Source: Modestobacter caceresii
Lineage (GTDB): Bacteria; Actinomycetota; Actinomycetes; Mycobacteriales; Geodermatophilaceae
Reading direction: 5' to 3'
NCBI RefSeq assembly: GCF_000761485.1
Contig: NZ_JPMX01000091.1
Coordinates: forward strand, 103,234-167,233
DNA: 64,000 nucleotides
This document shows, one piece after another, positions 34,839 to 42,993 of the stretch; positions within the stretch are counted from its first letter, which is position 1, and every line of letters starts with the position of its first letter. The notes beneath the pieces were generated by a model. The model had not been told where the DNA came from. It worked only from the letters and a program-made list of their open reading frames with translations, and did not search any database. The position numbers and the translations under genes were made by a program.

Positions 34839-36625
34839 ATGCCGGTCGGGAGCCCGTACCGCCGCCTGAGCCGCCGCGTCAGGGCACTGCCCGGACTGAT
34901 GTGCCGTGCGCCGTCGTGGGTGCTCCTCCTCGTCGGCGTGGTGACCACGGCGCTCGGGGTGCTCCTGGCCGTGCGCCCGCTCAGCTCGTTGACCGTGCTG
35001 GGTGTCTACATCGGCCTGAGCTGCGTCGTCTCCGGAGTCGGTGACCTCGTGACGCACCGCGACGGTGCCGGATGGCGGCCACTCGTCAGCGGCTCCGGCT
35101 GGGTCCTCACCGGCGTCGCCGTCCTGGGGTGGCTCGGTCGGAGCCTCGAGCTCCTCGGCCCCTCCGTTGCCGTCCTGCTCATCGCCAGTGGCGCCGTGCG
35201 GCTGCTCGACCTGCGCCGCGGCCCGACCGCGGACCGGGCGCTGTCCAGCGTGTTCGGCCTGTCGGAGATCGCGTTCGGCGTCGTCGCACTCGCGTGGCCC
35301 GATGCCACCCTGCTGGTCGTCGCGTTCCTGTTCGGCATGCGCACCGCCGCCTTCGGTCTCTCCCTGCTCTGGCGAGGAGTCGCCCGTCGAACCCCCTCGG
35401 GTGCCCGGCGGCCGTCCCGCGGCCCCGTGCCGCGAGGTGGACGGCCGCAGGCGTCGTCCTGCTGGTGGCAGGCACGACGCTGGTGGTGAGCCACCAGCTC
35501 CGGCAGGGCATCCCGGTGCTGGACGGCTTCTACGACGCTCCGGACGCCGTCCCCGACGAGCCCGGGCAGTTGCTGCGCGTCGAGCCGTACGGCGGGGACC
35601 TGCCGCCGGGGCTGGAAGCCCACCGCATCCTCTACACGACGACCGCGGACGACGGCGTCCCCGCGCTGGCGAGCGGTGTGGTCGCGGTGCCCGCCGAGCC
35701 CACGGGGCCGGTCCCCCTGATCGCCTGGGCGCACGGCACGGTCGGCGTCGCGCGAGCGTGCGCGCCCAGCCTGGGCCGCGACGCCATCTCCACCGAGGGC
35801 ATGCCCGCGATGGACGCCCTGGCCCGCAACGGGTGGGGGATGGTCGCCACCGACTACACCGGCCAGGGCACCGAAGGGGACTTCCCGTACCTGATCGGGC
35901 AGGGAGAGGGGCGCTCGGTCCTGGACGCCGTTCGCGCCGTGCACCAGGTCGCGGAGCTGGACGTGTCCCCGGAGACGGTCATCTGGGGGCACTCCCAGGG
36001 AGGCCACGCCGCCCTGTGGGCCGGCCAGCTCGCCCCGACGTACGCGCCGGACGTCGCCGTCGTGGGCATCGCCGCACTGTCGGCGGCGAGCGACCCACTG
36101 GCACTCGCGCAGGTCGTCACCGCACACCCCGGCGCCCTCGGCGCGAGCCTGGGCATCTCCTTCGTGGTGGCCGCGTACAGCCGGTGGTACCCGGACATCT
36201 CCCTGGACGACGTCACCCCGGCGGCGCGGACGCTCGTCCGGGAGGCAGCCGCCCGCTGCACCAGCGAGCCAGGGAGCCTGGTCACCGTCCTGACCGGCGT
36301 CGCGGTCTCCGCGGACACCCCGATCCTCCGGACGGACCCGGCGACCGGCGCGATCGGCCGCCGACTGCGCGAGAACGTGGCGCTGGGCCCCTGGCAGGCA
36401 CCCCTGTTCCTGGGCCAGGGAGGCGCGGACGAGGTCATCGTCCCCCGTCTGCAGGACGACTACGTGTCGCGGCTCTGCGCTGCCGGGCGCCCCCTGCTGT
36501 ACACGAAGTACCCCGGCAGGTCGCACATGGGCGTGCTCGAACCCGACTCCCCCCTGAACGCCGACCTGGAGCAGTGGACGCAGGACCGGCTGGCTGGCCT
36601 CCCTCAGGCCACCACCTGCCCCTGA
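34839..36625 (+). pseudogene. HdeD-lipase fusion, cassette copy 1, frameshifted
   Basis: The first part (34839 to about 35380) encodes the HdeD/DUF308 membrane domain in one frame, closely matching copy 2 (LLVGVVTTALGVLLAVRPLS, WLGRSLELLGP). The lipase part (about 35440-36625) continues in a different frame: GVVLLVAGTTLVVSHQL, WAHGTVGVARACAPS, GHSQGGHAALWAGQLAPTY, and a complete end. The shift falls in the variable linker between 35380 and 35445, and the first frame ends at a TGA at 35487-35489. No in-frame start stands close before the lipase part. The nucleophile Ser and all motifs remain, so the loss may be recent or a sequencing error. Confidence 0.8.
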
Positions 36626-36646
36626 CCCATCCCCGGACCGGGACAA

Positions 36647-36750
36647 GAGGTCCTCGACGTCGTCGACCTACCCGACCATGTCCCCGCCGAGGGCCAGCGC
36701 CTCGACGACAGCTCGTCGTCCGAAGTCGACCTCGCTCATGCTCATCACGG
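36647..36750 (+). pseudogene. Quinone oxidoreductase fragment, copy C
   Basis: Translation EVLDVVDLPDHVPAEGQRL, then DDSSSSEVDLAHAHHG aligns with residues ~12-45 of the intact protein (EVLDIVDIPDPQPGEGQQL). The start codon and first residues are missing. It begins 22 bases after the lipase copy 1 stop. More decayed than copies A and B. Confidence 0.65.
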
Positions 36751-36825
36751 GGTCGCCACCGGCGGACAGCGGACGTCGTCCCGGAGTCGCGACTCGACAC
36801 CGTGCCGAGTGCCCGCACCGTCACG

Positions 36826-36873
36826 AACGTCTCGCTGGCGCCGCTGGACCGGGCGTTCGACGACGACGCCCGC
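36826..36873 (+). pseudogene. Possible GAF-domain fragment
   Basis: NVSLAPLDRAFDDDAR resembles LNVYATEPRAFDDDTR of GAF-ANTAR regulator 2 and NVYARTPNAFDDDAR of regulator 1, with one extra residue. It stands just before a quinone oxidoreductase piece, as regulator 2 does before copy A. Short, so only tentative. Confidence 0.35.
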
Positions 36874-36929
36874 CGGCGGGACAGCCGAGCCGCTGCGTGC
36901 CCGGTGGACGGAGAGCCCTTGCGGGTCCC

Positions 36930-36995
36930 CAGGGCCGGACGCTCTACGACATCAGCTCGTCCGGCGTCAACTTCCCTGAGGTGCACCAGCAACAC
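36930..36995 (+). pseudogene. Quinone oxidoreductase fragment, copy D
   Basis: QGRTLYDISSSGVNFPEV and HQQH align with GEGQQLFDVSAAGVNFADTH of the intact protein. Only about 22 codons remain, with no start codon. Because it overlaps the same region as copy C it must be a separate copy. Up to 37183 nothing else is recognised. Confidence 0.6.
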
Positions 36996-37183
36996 GACGG
37001 GTTCCCGTCCAGGTCGACCGCCGTCGGCTGGAGGCCGTCACCTCCGCCAATTGATGGGCCAGGCGGCTGGCCGCGACGCCGTGGCCCGTCGACCGAACCG
37101 GCTGCAGACAGCCGACCTTGCCCAAGGTGGGGGCAACGCACCGGGCACGCAGCAGGCCGAACACCGCAGGTGGAGAGCCTGCC

Positions 37184-38305
37184 TCAGGAGCTCTTTCCGC
37201 GGTCTGGAAGGAGCGCGTCGGCGAGCCGGGCGAGCGCCTCGGTGAACTCGGCCGGTGGTAGGTGGCCGAATCCGAGGCGGAACACCCGGTCCTCATCGCC
37301 GAACCAGGAGCCGGGGGCGACTCGAGCGTCGTTCTGCGCGAGCCGCGAGTAGAAGTCCGGCACGGCAGCGTCCGGCACTCGGTCGCGGGGAAGGCGCAGG
37401 CAGCACAGCGCTCCCCCGTCAGGGCGGACGAACTCCACGGGCTGATCGCGCACCCACTGCTGCAGCTCGGTGAGTGCACGCTGCAGCAGCGCCGCCCGTG
37501 GAGCGAGCACCTCCTTGCTCCGGCGCAGCAGCTGCACGGCGAGGAACTCAGCCGGTGCCGAGCAGGCGATCGTCGTCAGGTGCTTGGCGTTACGCAGCCG
37601 CTCGTAGAGATCGGCATCGGTCGTCGTCAGCCAGCCCAGCCGGAGGCCCGGCGCGCCGTGCGCCTTGGACACAGATCCACACGTCACCACGCGGGGGGAC
37701 AGGGCGGCCGCCGACGCGGGCACCGGCGCGTTCCCGTAGGTGGATTGGCGGTAGGTCTCGTCGACCAGGACCACGGCTTCGGGCGCACGCTCTTCGACGG
37801 CGGTCAGCAGCCCGTGAAGCTCCCCCTCGGTCAGCCGGACCCCGGACGGATTCTGGGGTGAGGCGACCGACACCAGTCGGGTCTTCGGTGTGAGGGCGTC
37901 TGCGACCGCATCCATCGGGAGCCGGTAGCCATCGCCGAAGCGCATCGCCACGACATCCACGCGCGCTCCCAACCCCTCGGGGATGCTGCGGGCCGGTGGG
38001 AAGCAGGGGCTCGCCAGCACCACCGCGTCGCCGGGCCCGAGCCGATCCTGGGCCAGCAGGAACATCCCCTCGATCGCCCCCACGGTCAGCAGCACCTGTC
38101 CGGCGTCCACGCCGGCTTCCGCACCGATCAGCGCCCGCAACTCCGCGTCGCCGGGGGAGCTGCCGTACCCGAGCGTCATATCCGCCAGCGCGTCAGGATC
38201 TACCAGATCCCCGACGCGCAGCGCTGGTGTGGTGCTCGCGGCCAGGTCGTAACGGACAGGGGCGTCCACCAGGCTGCTCATCGGGCTCGTCGCAAAGGTC
38301 GCCAT
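37184..38305 (-). CDS. Class I/II aminotransferase
   Basis: 373 residues. Fold type I PLP enzyme: SPQNPSGVRLT (cofactor Asn), VLVDETYRQSTYG (Asp/Tyr), the PLP lysine in GSVSKAHGAPGLRLGW, and a C-terminal arginine in DRVFRLGFGHLP. It is most like the aspartate/tyrosine-aminotransferase group that includes capreomycidine synthase-type and arginine-related enzymes; substrate uncertain. ATG at 38305; another ATG at 38314 sits directly on the GGTGAGG site, which makes the inner one better spaced. Single gene among degraded fragments. Confidence 0.9.
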   Translation of the reverse strand: MATFATSPMSSLVDAPVRYDLAASTTPALRVGDLVDPDALADMTLGYGSSPGDAELRALIGAEAGVDAGQVLLTVGAIEGMFLLAQDRLGPGDAVVLASPCFPPARSIPEGLGARVDVVAMRFGDGYRLPMDAVADALTPKTRLVSVASPQNPSGVRLTEGELHGLLTAVEERAPEAVVLVDETYRQSTYGNAPVPASAAALSPRVVTCGSVSKAHGAPGLRLGWLTTTDADLYERLRNAKHLTTIACSAPAEFLAVQLLRRSKEVLAPRAALLQRALTELQQWVRDQPVEFVRPDGGALCCLRLPRDRVPDAAVPDFYSRLAQNDARVAPGSWFGDEDRVFRLGFGHLPPAEFTEALARLADALLPDRGKSS

Positions 38306-38485
38306 GGACTCCATCCTCACCGCGCACGACATGTGATTCGAGCCGGTGCTCACGGTGGGGCCCTCCCCGGGCGCTGCCGCTGGCAGGGGGACTGCCCCGA
38401 GTTCAGTTGACTGGCCCAGGGCATGGACCGCCCTGTTCTTCATGAGACCGCTACCCGCGGTGCAGTCCTGCCCCGCCCGAACACC

Positions 38486-38491
38486 TAGCCT
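38486..38491 (+). promoter_or_regulatory. -10 box (TAGCCT) of copy B
   Basis: TAGCCT lies six bases before the ATG of the truncated copy B. The intact gene has the same hexamer seven bases before its ATG, so copy B kept its promoter. Confidence 0.55.
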
Positions 38492-38497
38492 CGGATC

Positions 38498-38653
38498 ATG
38501 CGAGCCGTACAGATCACCCGCTTCGGCGGCCCCGAGGTCATGGACGTCGTCGAGCTGCCCGACCCGGTCCCCGGGGACGGGGAGCAGCTGTTCGACATCT
38601 CCTCGTCCGGCATCAACTTCGCCGACACGCACCACCGACTGTCGCGAAACTGA
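38498..38653 (+). pseudogene. Truncated quinone oxidoreductase 5' end, copy B (51 codons)
   Basis: Reads MRAVQITRFGGPEVMDVVEL, then PDPVPGDGEQLFDISSSG and INFADTHHRLSRN before TGA. The first 13 residues are almost identical to the intact gene at 63749 (MRAVQITRFGGPEV). Like copy A it is 156 bases long and stops right after DTHHR.S.N. It could be a remnant or a conserved mini-ORF; the promoter box is intact. Confidence 0.75.
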
Positions 38654-38697
38654 CCTGACGGCCGACGGGCGGGCGGGTCGTAGCCGGCGCGAGCGGG

Positions 38698-39078
38698 CTA
38701 CCGGATCAGGTGCACGCGCAAGGGGAGATCGAGGGACGCCCAGGCGCGATCGGCTGTGAGCACCTCGGCCGGGCGGCTACGCATCGCGAGAGCCAGACAG
38801 CACCGGTCCCCCAGGGAGAGGGCTCGGCCCCCGTCGATCCAGCGCAGCGCCCCAGCCAGCTGAGCGTCGTCCTCTGTCAGCGGCTCGATCGCCACTCCGG
38901 CAGCCCGTAGCAGGTTCCGTACCGCTCGTACGTCCACGCCCGCGTCGACCAGCTTGCCGACGACCTCGGCCAGGTTCACCGTCCCCAGACTCGCCGCACC
39001 GACCGCGGCCGCCACGACATCTGCGCCTGGCTCGTCATGGACCAGGGCGAGCACCGCTGAGGCGTCGAGGACGGTCAC
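38698..39078 (-). CDS. vapC: VapC-type PIN-domain toxin
   Basis: 126 residues. PIN-domain ribonuclease: first acidic residue in [18 protein letters not shown] (Asp5), Glu in [14 protein letters not shown], and the late acidic pair in [14 protein letters not shown] and VLTADRAW. These are the four metal-binding acids. VapC toxins cleave tRNA or rRNA. The GTG overlaps the stop of the antitoxin gene (GTGA), the standard order antitoxin then toxin. Located between the two copies of the duplicated cassette. Confidence 0.92.
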   Translation of the reverse strand: MTVLDASAVLALVHDEPGADVVAAAVGAASLGTVNLAEVVGKLVDAGVDVRAVRNLLRAAGVAIEPLTEDDAQLAGALRWIDGGRALSLGDRCCLALAMRSRPAEVLTADRAWASLDLPLRVHLIR

Positions 39079-39317
39079 TCCTCCGCCACTTCCCGTCGCC
39101 GCTCGGCGAGCAGTTCGTCCACCAGTGACCGACTGGTCGGCACAGTGGTCGCCAACCCCCGCAACTGGGCAAGCGCGTCGACCGGCCGCTCGAGGACCAA
39201 CTGCCGCCCGTTGAGGTGTAAGTGCAGCTCGTCTCCCGGCTGGAGACCCAGCGCAGCGCGCACCTCCGCGGGTATGACGACCCGTCCTTGACGACCGACC
39301 ACCACTGTGGCATCCAT
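39075..39317 (-). CDS. vapB: AbrB/SpoVT-type VapB antitoxin
   Basis: 80 residues. The N-terminal swapped-hairpin DNA-binding domain reads [39 protein letters not shown]. The C-terminal tail ([20 protein letters not shown]) is the part that wraps the toxin. It should repress its own promoter and neutralise VapC. ATG at 39317 chosen by family; the open frame runs upstream to 39353. Confidence 0.92.
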   Translation of the reverse strand: MDATVVVGRQGRVVIPAEVRAALGLQPGDELHLHLNGRQLVLERPVDALAQLRGLATTVPTSRSLVDELLAERRREVAEE

Positions 39318-39950
39318 GCCCAGATGGTGGCACGTCAGGGCGGCATGTGCCACCTAGCCACCCGCGTTCCGGTTCCCCCGGCACGTCACGTCCGGGTCGC
39401 GCCCTCACCAGCAGGGCGCGACGGCCAACCGCCGGCGAGCATCGAGCGCAGATCAGCACCTCGAAGCTGATCCGTCCGATGTCAGCCTTGCTCAGCGGTT
39501 CAGATGACCACGGCCTCGCCTCTGCACCGGGTAGCAGCGGGCCCCGGTGGTTCACGGCGCTCCAGGCTCATGCGGCCGAGGTGGTCCGTGTGCGCCGTCC
39601 GCCGACGACAGGCGCCCCGGGACCACCCGTGACACCCACCCCCGGCTCGGCCCGGCGGATCGGTGAGATCGACGCCTCGGGCCGCGGAACTCGGTGGACC
39701 GGCGGCCCGCCACTGGTGGGCGGGGTACCGATCGCACAGGGGAAGTCCTCCCCGGACGAAGGCTGCTGGCACACGGTCGGTACGCGCCCGACAGTAGCCC
39801 TCCCCCGTCGCCCCGGCCGCGCGGCGGGGAGCGACGCCCCGTCACCTCGCCGAGCTGGTCCGAGGACGACCCGTGCTCCGCGGCGGGTCGGCGGTGTCGA
39901 CGTCGTCGACCGCGCGGCCCGGGAGGAAGAACGGTGCGGCCCCGGCCGGA
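39318..39950 (-). other. Long intergenic stretch, nothing firm
   Basis: About 630 bases between vapB and the YdcF copy 2 stop. Frames here are Arg/Pro/Gly-rich and unlike known proteins. One minus-strand snippet ([18 protein letters not shown], near 39455-39515) looks protein-like but has no family or clear start. Probably decayed DNA at the edge of the duplicated segment. Confidence 0.5.
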
Positions 39951-40988
39951 TCAGGCGGTCAGGGACAGCCAGGTCGCGAGCATCATGCCTGCGACCGCCA
40001 GGCCGGAGAGCACCAGGAGGAAACGGTGCTCGACGAGCACCGCCACGAACTCGCGGAGGTAGGCGCCGGGCCAGTAGTACCGGGCGGTCGGCGCACCGAT
40101 CGCCTGCGCGTCGATGCCGAGCCTCCTCGCCAGCAGCGCCGCCCGGGGGGCGTGGTAGTCGTTCGTGACGACGAGGTAGGGCTCGGGCACACCGTGCTGC
40201 GCCAGCAGGTCCGCGCTGTAGCGGAGGTTCTCCCGGGTGGTGCGGGACCGGTCCTCGACCAGGACGCTGTCGGCGGCGACCCCGTGCCGGCGCAGCCACT
40301 CCCCCATGGCCACGCCCTCGGGGTACGGCTCGTCCGGGCCCTGACCGCCGCTGGCGACGACCGGGACGGACCCGGCCCGCTGCTCCACGGCGGCGACGGC
40401 CCGCCGCAGCCGAGCGGCGAGCAACGGCGGCACCTCTCCCCTGACCAGGCCCGCGCCGAGGACGATGACCGCCCGTGCCGGCGCCCGGCGGGTCGTCCAG
40501 GCGTACAGCGCCGTCTGCACCGCGAACCCCAGGAAGAGCAGACCGGCGCAGGCCTCGGCGGTGACCAGCCCCACGGCGAGCGTGCCGGTCACCGGGTTCT
40601 CGTGGCGGAGCAGGCCGACGACCACGACGGGGAGCACCACCAGGGACAGCCCCGCCAGCAGTGCGAGGGAGTTGCCGAGCGACCGTCGCTCCCGGCGGAG
40701 CACGACGAGCCCGTCGACGACCAGGAGCAGCGGGAGGAGCAGGAGCCCCAGGGCGATCAGGCCGAGGGCAGCCACGGAGACGACCCCGGTCAGGGTCTCC
40801 AGGACCCGGGACCGCGAGGCGGCCAGGGCGACGAACCCCAGCAGGTGGTACGCCGCCAGCACCAGGAGGAAGCCGTTGCGCAGCGCCCGTGGGTCCCTCC
40901 TGAGCGACCACACGAGCGCTCCGAGCAGGACGAGGACGCCGAGCAGGCCGGCGAGCACGTGCACGACGAACTCGGTCGTGGGGTCCAC
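39951..40988 (-). CDS. YdcF/SanA-like (DUF218) membrane protein, cassette copy 2
   Basis: 345 residues, a clear paralogue of the protein at 33698-34747 over its whole length. TM helices to about 170, then DUF218 with VIVLGAGLVRGEVPPLLAAR, ASGGQGPDEPYPEGVAM, VEDRSRTTRENLRYS and YLVVTNDYHAPRAALLARRL. Likely an envelope protein of unknown reaction. GTG at 40988 (VDPTTEFVV) aligns with the start of copy 1. The long minus-strand frame that runs on upstream is antisense to the lipase gene and is not part of it. Confidence 0.9.
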   Translation of the reverse strand: MDPTTEFVVHVLAGLLGVLVLLGALVWSLRRDPRALRNGFLLVLAAYHLLGFVALAASRSRVLETLTGVVSVAALGLIALGLLLLPLLLVVDGLVVLRRERRSLGNSLALLAGLSLVVLPVVVVGLLRHENPVTGTLAVGLVTAEACAGLLFLGFAVQTALYAWTTRRAPARAVIVLGAGLVRGEVPPLLAARLRRAVAAVEQRAGSVPVVASGGQGPDEPYPEGVAMGEWLRRHGVAADSVLVEDRSRTTRENLRYSADLLAQHGVPEPYLVVTNDYHAPRAALLARRLGIDAQAIGAPTARYYWPGAYLREFVAVLVEHRFLLVLSGLAVAGMMLATWLSLTA

Positions 40989-41069
40989 GCGACCGAGCCA
41001 ATCACGCCCGGCCGGCGCGCGGGTGACCGGAGATCGACGGCTTCGGCTGCCGGGGACCCGGCCGGGTCC

Positions 41070-41075
41070 TACGGT
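41070..41075 (+). promoter_or_regulatory. -10 box (TACGGT), leaderless
   Basis: TACGGT is six bases before the ATG of HdeD-lipase copy 2, matching TAGGGT in copy 1. Confidence 0.6.
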
Positions 41076-41081
41076 CGGGCC

Positions 41082-42887
41082 ATGCCGACCGTCACTCCGT
41101 ACCGACGGCTGGACCGGCGGGTGCGGGCGTTGCCGGGGCTCGTCGGCCGTGCGCCCTGGTGGGTGCTCGTGCTCATCGGCACGACGACCGCGGCCCTGGG
41201 CGTTCTGCTGGCCGTTCGGCCGCTGAGCTCGCTGACCGCCCTGGGCATCTACACCGGCGCGAGCTGCGTGGTGTCCGGGCTGGGCGACCTGGTCGCGCGC
41301 CGCCACGGGGAGGGGCGGCTGCCACTGGTCACCGGGATCGGCTGGGTCGTCGCCGGGGTGGCCGTGCTCGCCTGGCTCGGCCGGAGCCTGGAACTGCTCG
41401 GGCCGTTCGTGGCGGCGCTCCTGCTCCTCACCGGCGCGGTCAGGCTGCTCGACCTGCGTCACGGCCCGACCGCCGACCGGCTGCTCAGCGGCGCGTTCGG
41501 AGCGTCCGAGGTGGCCTTCGGCCTGGTGGCGTTGCTGTGGCCGGACGCCACCCTGCTGGTCGTCGCCCTCCTCTTCGGCGTGCGCACCGCGGCCTTCGGT
41601 CTCTCCCTGATCTGGCGGGGCGTCGCCGCCGGCCGCCTGGGTTCGCCGGACAGGGCGCTGCCCTCGACGACGCGCACGAGGCCGCGGGCCCTGCAGTGGG
41701 TCGCCGCGGGCGTCGTGCTGCTGGTGGCGGGGGCCACGCTCGTCGTGAGCGAGCAGTTCCGCAGCGGCATCCCGGTGCTCAACGGGTTCTACGACGCACC
41801 GGAGGACGTCCCCGACCGACCCGGCCGCCTGATCCGGGCGGAGCCCTACGACGGGGACCTGCCGGAGGGGCTGACGGCCCTCCGCATCCTGTACACGACG
41901 ACCGCGGACGACGGCGTGCCCGGCTTGGCCAGCGCGGTCGTGGCGGTACCCGCGAAACCGACCGCGCGGCCGGTCCCGCTGATCGCGTGGGCCCACGGCA
42001 CGGTGGGGGTCGCCCGGGCCTGCGCGCCCAGCCTGGGGCCGAACGCCATCTCCACCGAGGGAATGCCGGCCATGGACGCCCTTGCGCGCAACGGCTGGGG
42101 CATGGTCGCCACCGACTACATCGGCCAGGGCACCGAGGGGAACTTCCCCTACCTGATCGGTCAGGGGGAGGGGCGTTCGGTGCTCGACGCCGTCCGGGCC
42201 GCGCACCAGGTCGACGGCCTCGACCTGGCCTCCGAGACGGTGATCTGGGGGCACTCGCAGGGCGGGCACGCCGCGCTCTGGGCCGGGCAGCTGGCGCCGA
42301 CGTACGCACCGGACGTCGATGTCGCCGGGGTCGCGGCGCTGTCCGCGGCGAGCGACCCGCTCGGCATGGCCGTGCTCGTCACCTCGCACCCCGGTGCGCT
42401 CGGGGCCAGCCTGGGGATCTCCTTCGTGGTGGCCGCCTACAGCCGGACCTACCCGGACATCTCCCTCGACATCGTCCACCCGGCGGCGCGCACCCTGGTG
42501 GAGGAGGCGGCCGCCCGGTGCACCAGCGAGCCGGGAACCGTCCTCACCATCCTCACCGGCGTCGCCGTCTCCCGCGACACCCCGATCCTCGAGCAGGACC
42601 CGACCACCGGGGCGGTGGGCCGGCGGCTGCGCGAGAACGTGCCGCTGGGGCCGTGGTCAGCTCCCCTGCTGATCGCCCAGGGGTCGGCGGACGAGGTGAT
42701 CAGCCCGCGCCTGCAGAACGACTACGTCGCCCGGCTGTGCGCCGCCGGCCACCCGCTGCGGTACGAGCGGTACGAAGGGCGGAACCACATGGGCGTCCTG
42801 GAGCCCGACTCGCCGCTGAACGACGACCTCGAGCAGTGGACGAAGGACCGGCTGGCCGGTGTCCCCCAGGAGAACAGCTGCCCGTGA
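41082..42887 (+). CDS. HdeD-like membrane domain fused to a secretory-lipase domain
   Basis: 601 residues. The N-terminal part (about 20-195) is an HdeD/DUF308 domain of six TM helices in repeats (LIGTTTAALGVLLAVRPLSS, WLGRSLELLGPFVAALLLL, LLWPDATLLVVALLFGVRTA). A further TM segment (about 208-228) leads to an exported alpha/beta hydrolase of the secretory-lipase type: YTTTADDGVPGLASAVVAVP, WAHGTVGVARACAPSL, nucleophile Ser392 in GHSQGGHAALWAGQLAPTYA, and the acid and His in GSADEVISPRLQ and RNHMGVLEPDSP. The hydrolase should face outwards, anchored by the HdeD part. Intact paralogue of the broken gene at 34839. Confidence 0.9.
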   Translation: MPTVTPYRRLDRRVRALPGLVGRAPWWVLVLIGTTTAALGVLLAVRPLSSLTALGIYTGASCVVSGLGDLVARRHGEGRLPLVTGIGWVVAGVAVLAWLGRSLELLGPFVAALLLLTGAVRLLDLRHGPTADRLLSGAFGASEVAFGLVALLWPDATLLVVALLFGVRTAAFGLSLIWRGVAAGRLGSPDRALPSTTRTRPRALQWVAAGVVLLVAGATLVVSEQFRSGIPVLNGFYDAPEDVPDRPGRLIRAEPYDGDLPEGLTALRILYTTTADDGVPGLASAVVAVPAKPTARPVPLIAWAHGTVGVARACAPSLGPNAISTEGMPAMDALARNGWGMVATDYIGQGTEGNFPYLIGQGEGRSVLDAVRAAHQVDGLDLASETVIWGHSQGGHAALWAGQLAPTYAPDVDVAGVAALSAASDPLGMAVLVTSHPGALGASLGISFVVAAYSRTYPDISLDIVHPAARTLVEEAAARCTSEPGTVLTILTGVAVSRDTPILEQDPTTGAVGRRLRENVPLGPWSAPLLIAQGSADEVISPRLQNDYVARLCAAGHPLRYERYEGRNHMGVLEPDSPLNDDLEQWTKDRLAGVPQENSCP

Positions 42888-42910
42888 CCGGCCGGTGCCC
42901 GCGGTCACGG
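42882..42910 (+). terminator. Terminator hairpin after HdeD-lipase copy 2
   Basis: CCGTGACCG and CGGTCACGG form a perfect nine-pair stem with an 11-base loop; the left arm includes the stop codon. Confidence 0.65.
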
Positions 42911-42993
42911 CCGGCCCCGGTGGCCGCGCGGCGGCGGATGGACGACCCTGCTGATCGACAGGGCACGCCGGGACACACCGACACGAGGACTTC

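Noticed and set aside
39951-42479. An 842-codon minus-strand frame covering both YdcF copy 2 and the lipase
   Set aside because: Only the last 345 codons match the DUF218 family; the rest is antisense to the HdeD-lipase gene. It is not a fusion.
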